From Patiria pectinifera (lineage: Eukaryota > Echinodermata > Asteroidea > Valvatida > Asterinidae): a DNA stretch of 64,000 bases. Made by a program: the position numbers and the translations under genes. The DNA lies in NCBI GenBank assembly GCA_029964075.1, contig CM057150.1, forward strand, positions 1,488,001 to 1,552,000. The letters run 5' to 3'. Shown piece by piece: positions 61,824 through 64,000 of the stretch (positions within the stretch are counted from its first letter, which is position 1; each line of letters begins with the position of its first letter). The notes beneath the pieces are model-generated. The model did no database searches and was not told where the DNA came from. It was given only the letters and a program-made list of their open reading frames with translations.

Positions 61824-62539
61824 TACTTACAATGGCGGCATTTCCTAATTGTACATGTATTATAAACACTATGGGGATCACAAGGAGAGGGAGGGAAATT
61901 AGGGGCGGCCCAATGAAGGATTTCTTGAAAGTGCTCTTCTAATATGTTTAATATAGGCCTATATATATATATAGGCATATAAACATGAAAATGTGCACAG
62001 AATATACGTCCATTCCTTGCAGTGTGTACTGTTGGATTTATATTAGATGGATGTTGGGACTTGGGGGAGTAATGTCTTAATGACTGAAAAGGAGGGAATC
62101 ATGTTGGGTTTTTTCGAGAAATTATGTAACTTCTTAAATAATGCGTTAGCACTTGGATACATGTTATCGGGAGAAATTGCAGTTGACTCCCCCTTCTCCA
62201 AACATAAAAACTACACGAATATACGAATGTATCAATGTACCTGATAACATTATTTGTGCCATTATTTGTTCCACAAACAAGTTGTCACTTGATACGAATT
62301 CATACAATGATATGAATTCGATTTAAAAAATAAGAGATCATTTTGTAATTCTCCCTATATAGTGTAATGTCCAGTTTGCTGACGTCACGATCCTAAAACC
62401 TCACAAAGTCATTACGTTTTTCTATATAATATCTAAGGGTAAGTTTGGAAAAATTTGGATGAATGGTTTTTAAATTAAAAATTGTCTAACTTTCTTGGAC
62501 GTGCTAGGGGGTGCCCTTTCAGGCGATGACATCGCCATG

Positions 62540-62805
62540 CCACCGTTTTTATGCCCCGCGGCGAAGCCGAAGGGGCATACTGTTCCCGCCTTGTCCTTCC
62601 GTGGGTGGGTGGGTGTGTGGTGTGTGTGTGTGTGTCCGGACAAATCTTGTCAGCGCGATAACTTGAGAAATACTTTACATATGAACTTCAAATTTGGTTT
62701 GTGTATTGTTCTTGGTAATCCTAAGAAGCCTATTGCATTTGGGGCTAAAAGGTCAAGGGTCAAGGTCACAGTGGCTAAAACAATAGAAATCTTGTATTTA
62801 TTCTG
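62540..62805 (+). repeat. Dispersed ATGCCCCGCGG... repeat
   Basis: Begins with a short hairpin (tatgccccgcgg...aaggggcata), then a GT-rich run, cggacaaatcttgtcagcgc and aaggtcaagggtcaaggtca. This motif is familiar as a high-copy repeat in marine invertebrate genomes. Any reading frame through it is incidental. Confidence 0.65.
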
Positions 62806-62844
62806 AGATCATAGGGATTAGGGAATAATTCATATAAAAACTAC

Positions 62845-63680
62845 ACGAACGTGTTTGCTTAATTTTCATTCATCCAGATGCGAGTAAATGCTTCAAAATT
62901 GGAAGTTAAAGCAAATGCCATGTTTTATTCATACGAACATGGTATCATTTGTACTTTATGAACTATTAATTTTTCGTGATTAACATATAATAAATGCTGT
63001 AGCTTTTGCGCAGAATTATTTGCTTTATAATTTCAAGGTTGCCCCAACCCAGCCTTGTGAATGACAAGTGCATATTTGAAATCTGAAGCATTTACTCCTT
63101 TATATTCATTCGAAACGTACAGATATGGGAGTTATGCAAATGCCAGTTTTTATTCATACGAACTACCGTATGGTATTATTTGTACTTTTTCGTGATTAAC
63201 ATTAATAAATGCAGTAATTTTTGCGCAGAATTATGTGCTTTTATATTTTCAAGGTAGCCCCAACCCAACCTTGAAATATGACAAGTAAATATTTAAAAAT
63301 TTGTAGCATTTACTCCTTTTTATTCATAAGAAACGAAGTAAACGCTTATAGTGTAGCAAAAGCTTAAAGGTAAAAGTAATTATTTTCAGAATTTAGCAAA
63401 CGGTTTTTAGTAAAAGTGTTTGCTTAATTTTCATTCATACAGATGCGAGTAAATGCTTCGAAAGTGGTAGAAAAAGCAAATGCCATGCTTTATTCATACA
63501 AACATATGGTATCATTTGTACTTTATGAACTTTAATAAATGCAGTAGTTTATGCACAGAATTATTTTGCTTTATAATTTCAAGGTTGCCCCAACCCAGCC
63601 TTGTAAATGACAAGTGCATATTTGAAATCTGATGCATTTACTCCTTTTTATTCATACGAAACGAAGAAAACGATTATTAG
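62845..63680. repeat. Three direct copies of a ~270-bp repeat
   Basis: Copies start near 62845, 63120 and 63405, each with gttgccccaacccagcc (or gtagccccaacccaacc), catttactccttt and ttattcatacgaa. AT-rich, no gene. Confidence 0.88.
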
Positions 63681-64000
63681 GCCAAAAAAGGCTCTGGTTT
63701 CTGGTATGCGCGTGCGTCGCCATAGCCATGCGCGTCGGCAATGTAAGATGATGTCTTTCAATGTAAGATGATGTCTCAAAACACCAAACTCACTGGTTCG
63801 ACTGGAATCCTGCTGCTGCACAATTTTAACGTGTTATTTCTCATAAAGTTATTTCTCATGTCTAAGTTTATTTCAAGCATGAAGAACAAAGGAAAATGGA
63901 TGTTAAATACAGTTTTTCTGAGTTTTTTATTTTTTGCACTCCCCATTTTAAAAAATCAAACTCCGCCCCCCAAAATTGTGCAAGATCCAAGATGTGTTCA

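Noticed and set aside
62495..62806. 103-codon open frame
   Set aside because: It runs through a GT-rich dispersed repeat common in marine invertebrates.

Overview
This window looks like nuclear DNA of a marine invertebrate animal, probably a deuterostome (echinoderm, hemichordate or amphioxus type). Reasons: coding sequence lies in short exons with phased introns, the genes are metazoan receptor families, and introns are full of tRNA-derived SINEs, MITEs, foldback elements and an LTR retrotransposon. I cannot fix the species. One 500-base run of N (18126-18625) is an assembly gap.

Layout. (1) 1-3366: repeats and the 3' flank of gene A. (2) 3367-17110, minus strand: gene A, an FGFR/VEGFR/Tie-like receptor tyrosine kinase (RTK). 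Fifteen exons are visible, from one Ig domain through FN3, a Cys-containing membrane-proximal domain, the transmembrane helix and a complete kinase domain. Its 5' end is missing and may lie in the gap. (3) 19587-35760, plus strand: gene B, a paralogous RTK, apparently complete: signal peptide, seven Ig exons, FN3, Cys domain, transmembrane helix, kinase, C-terminal tail. From the last Ig exon onward A and B share exon order and intron phases, and many exon lengths are identical (330, 62, 111, 123, 112, 97, 100 and 78 nt), so they are a divergent (head-to-head) duplicated pair. (4) 35761-44781: no gene recognised, with several foldback/MITE elements. (5) 44782-52538, minus strand: gene C, seen only as four small exons encoding a cytoplasmic tail with repeated Tyr-x-x-Val/Leu (ITIM/ITSM-like) motifs. 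Its extracellular part is not visible. One of its introns holds a 2.4-kb array of a 113-bp satellite and a Penelope-like GIY-YIG fragment. (6) 52568-59094: a degenerate Ty3/Gypsy LTR retrotransposon inserted 29 bp upstream of the most 5' visible exon of gene C. (7) 59095-64000: dispersed repeats only.

How the genes relate. A and B are predicted cell-surface kinases with catalytic residues intact. Gene C would supply phosphotyrosine docking sites for SH2 proteins. A direct link between C and the RTKs is not shown by the sequence. The most unusual features are a minisatellite in gene B made from the end of an exon including its splice donor, the ITIM-like tail of gene C with a retrotransposon next to its splice acceptor, and a set of very small TIR or palindromic insertions with clear target-site duplications.
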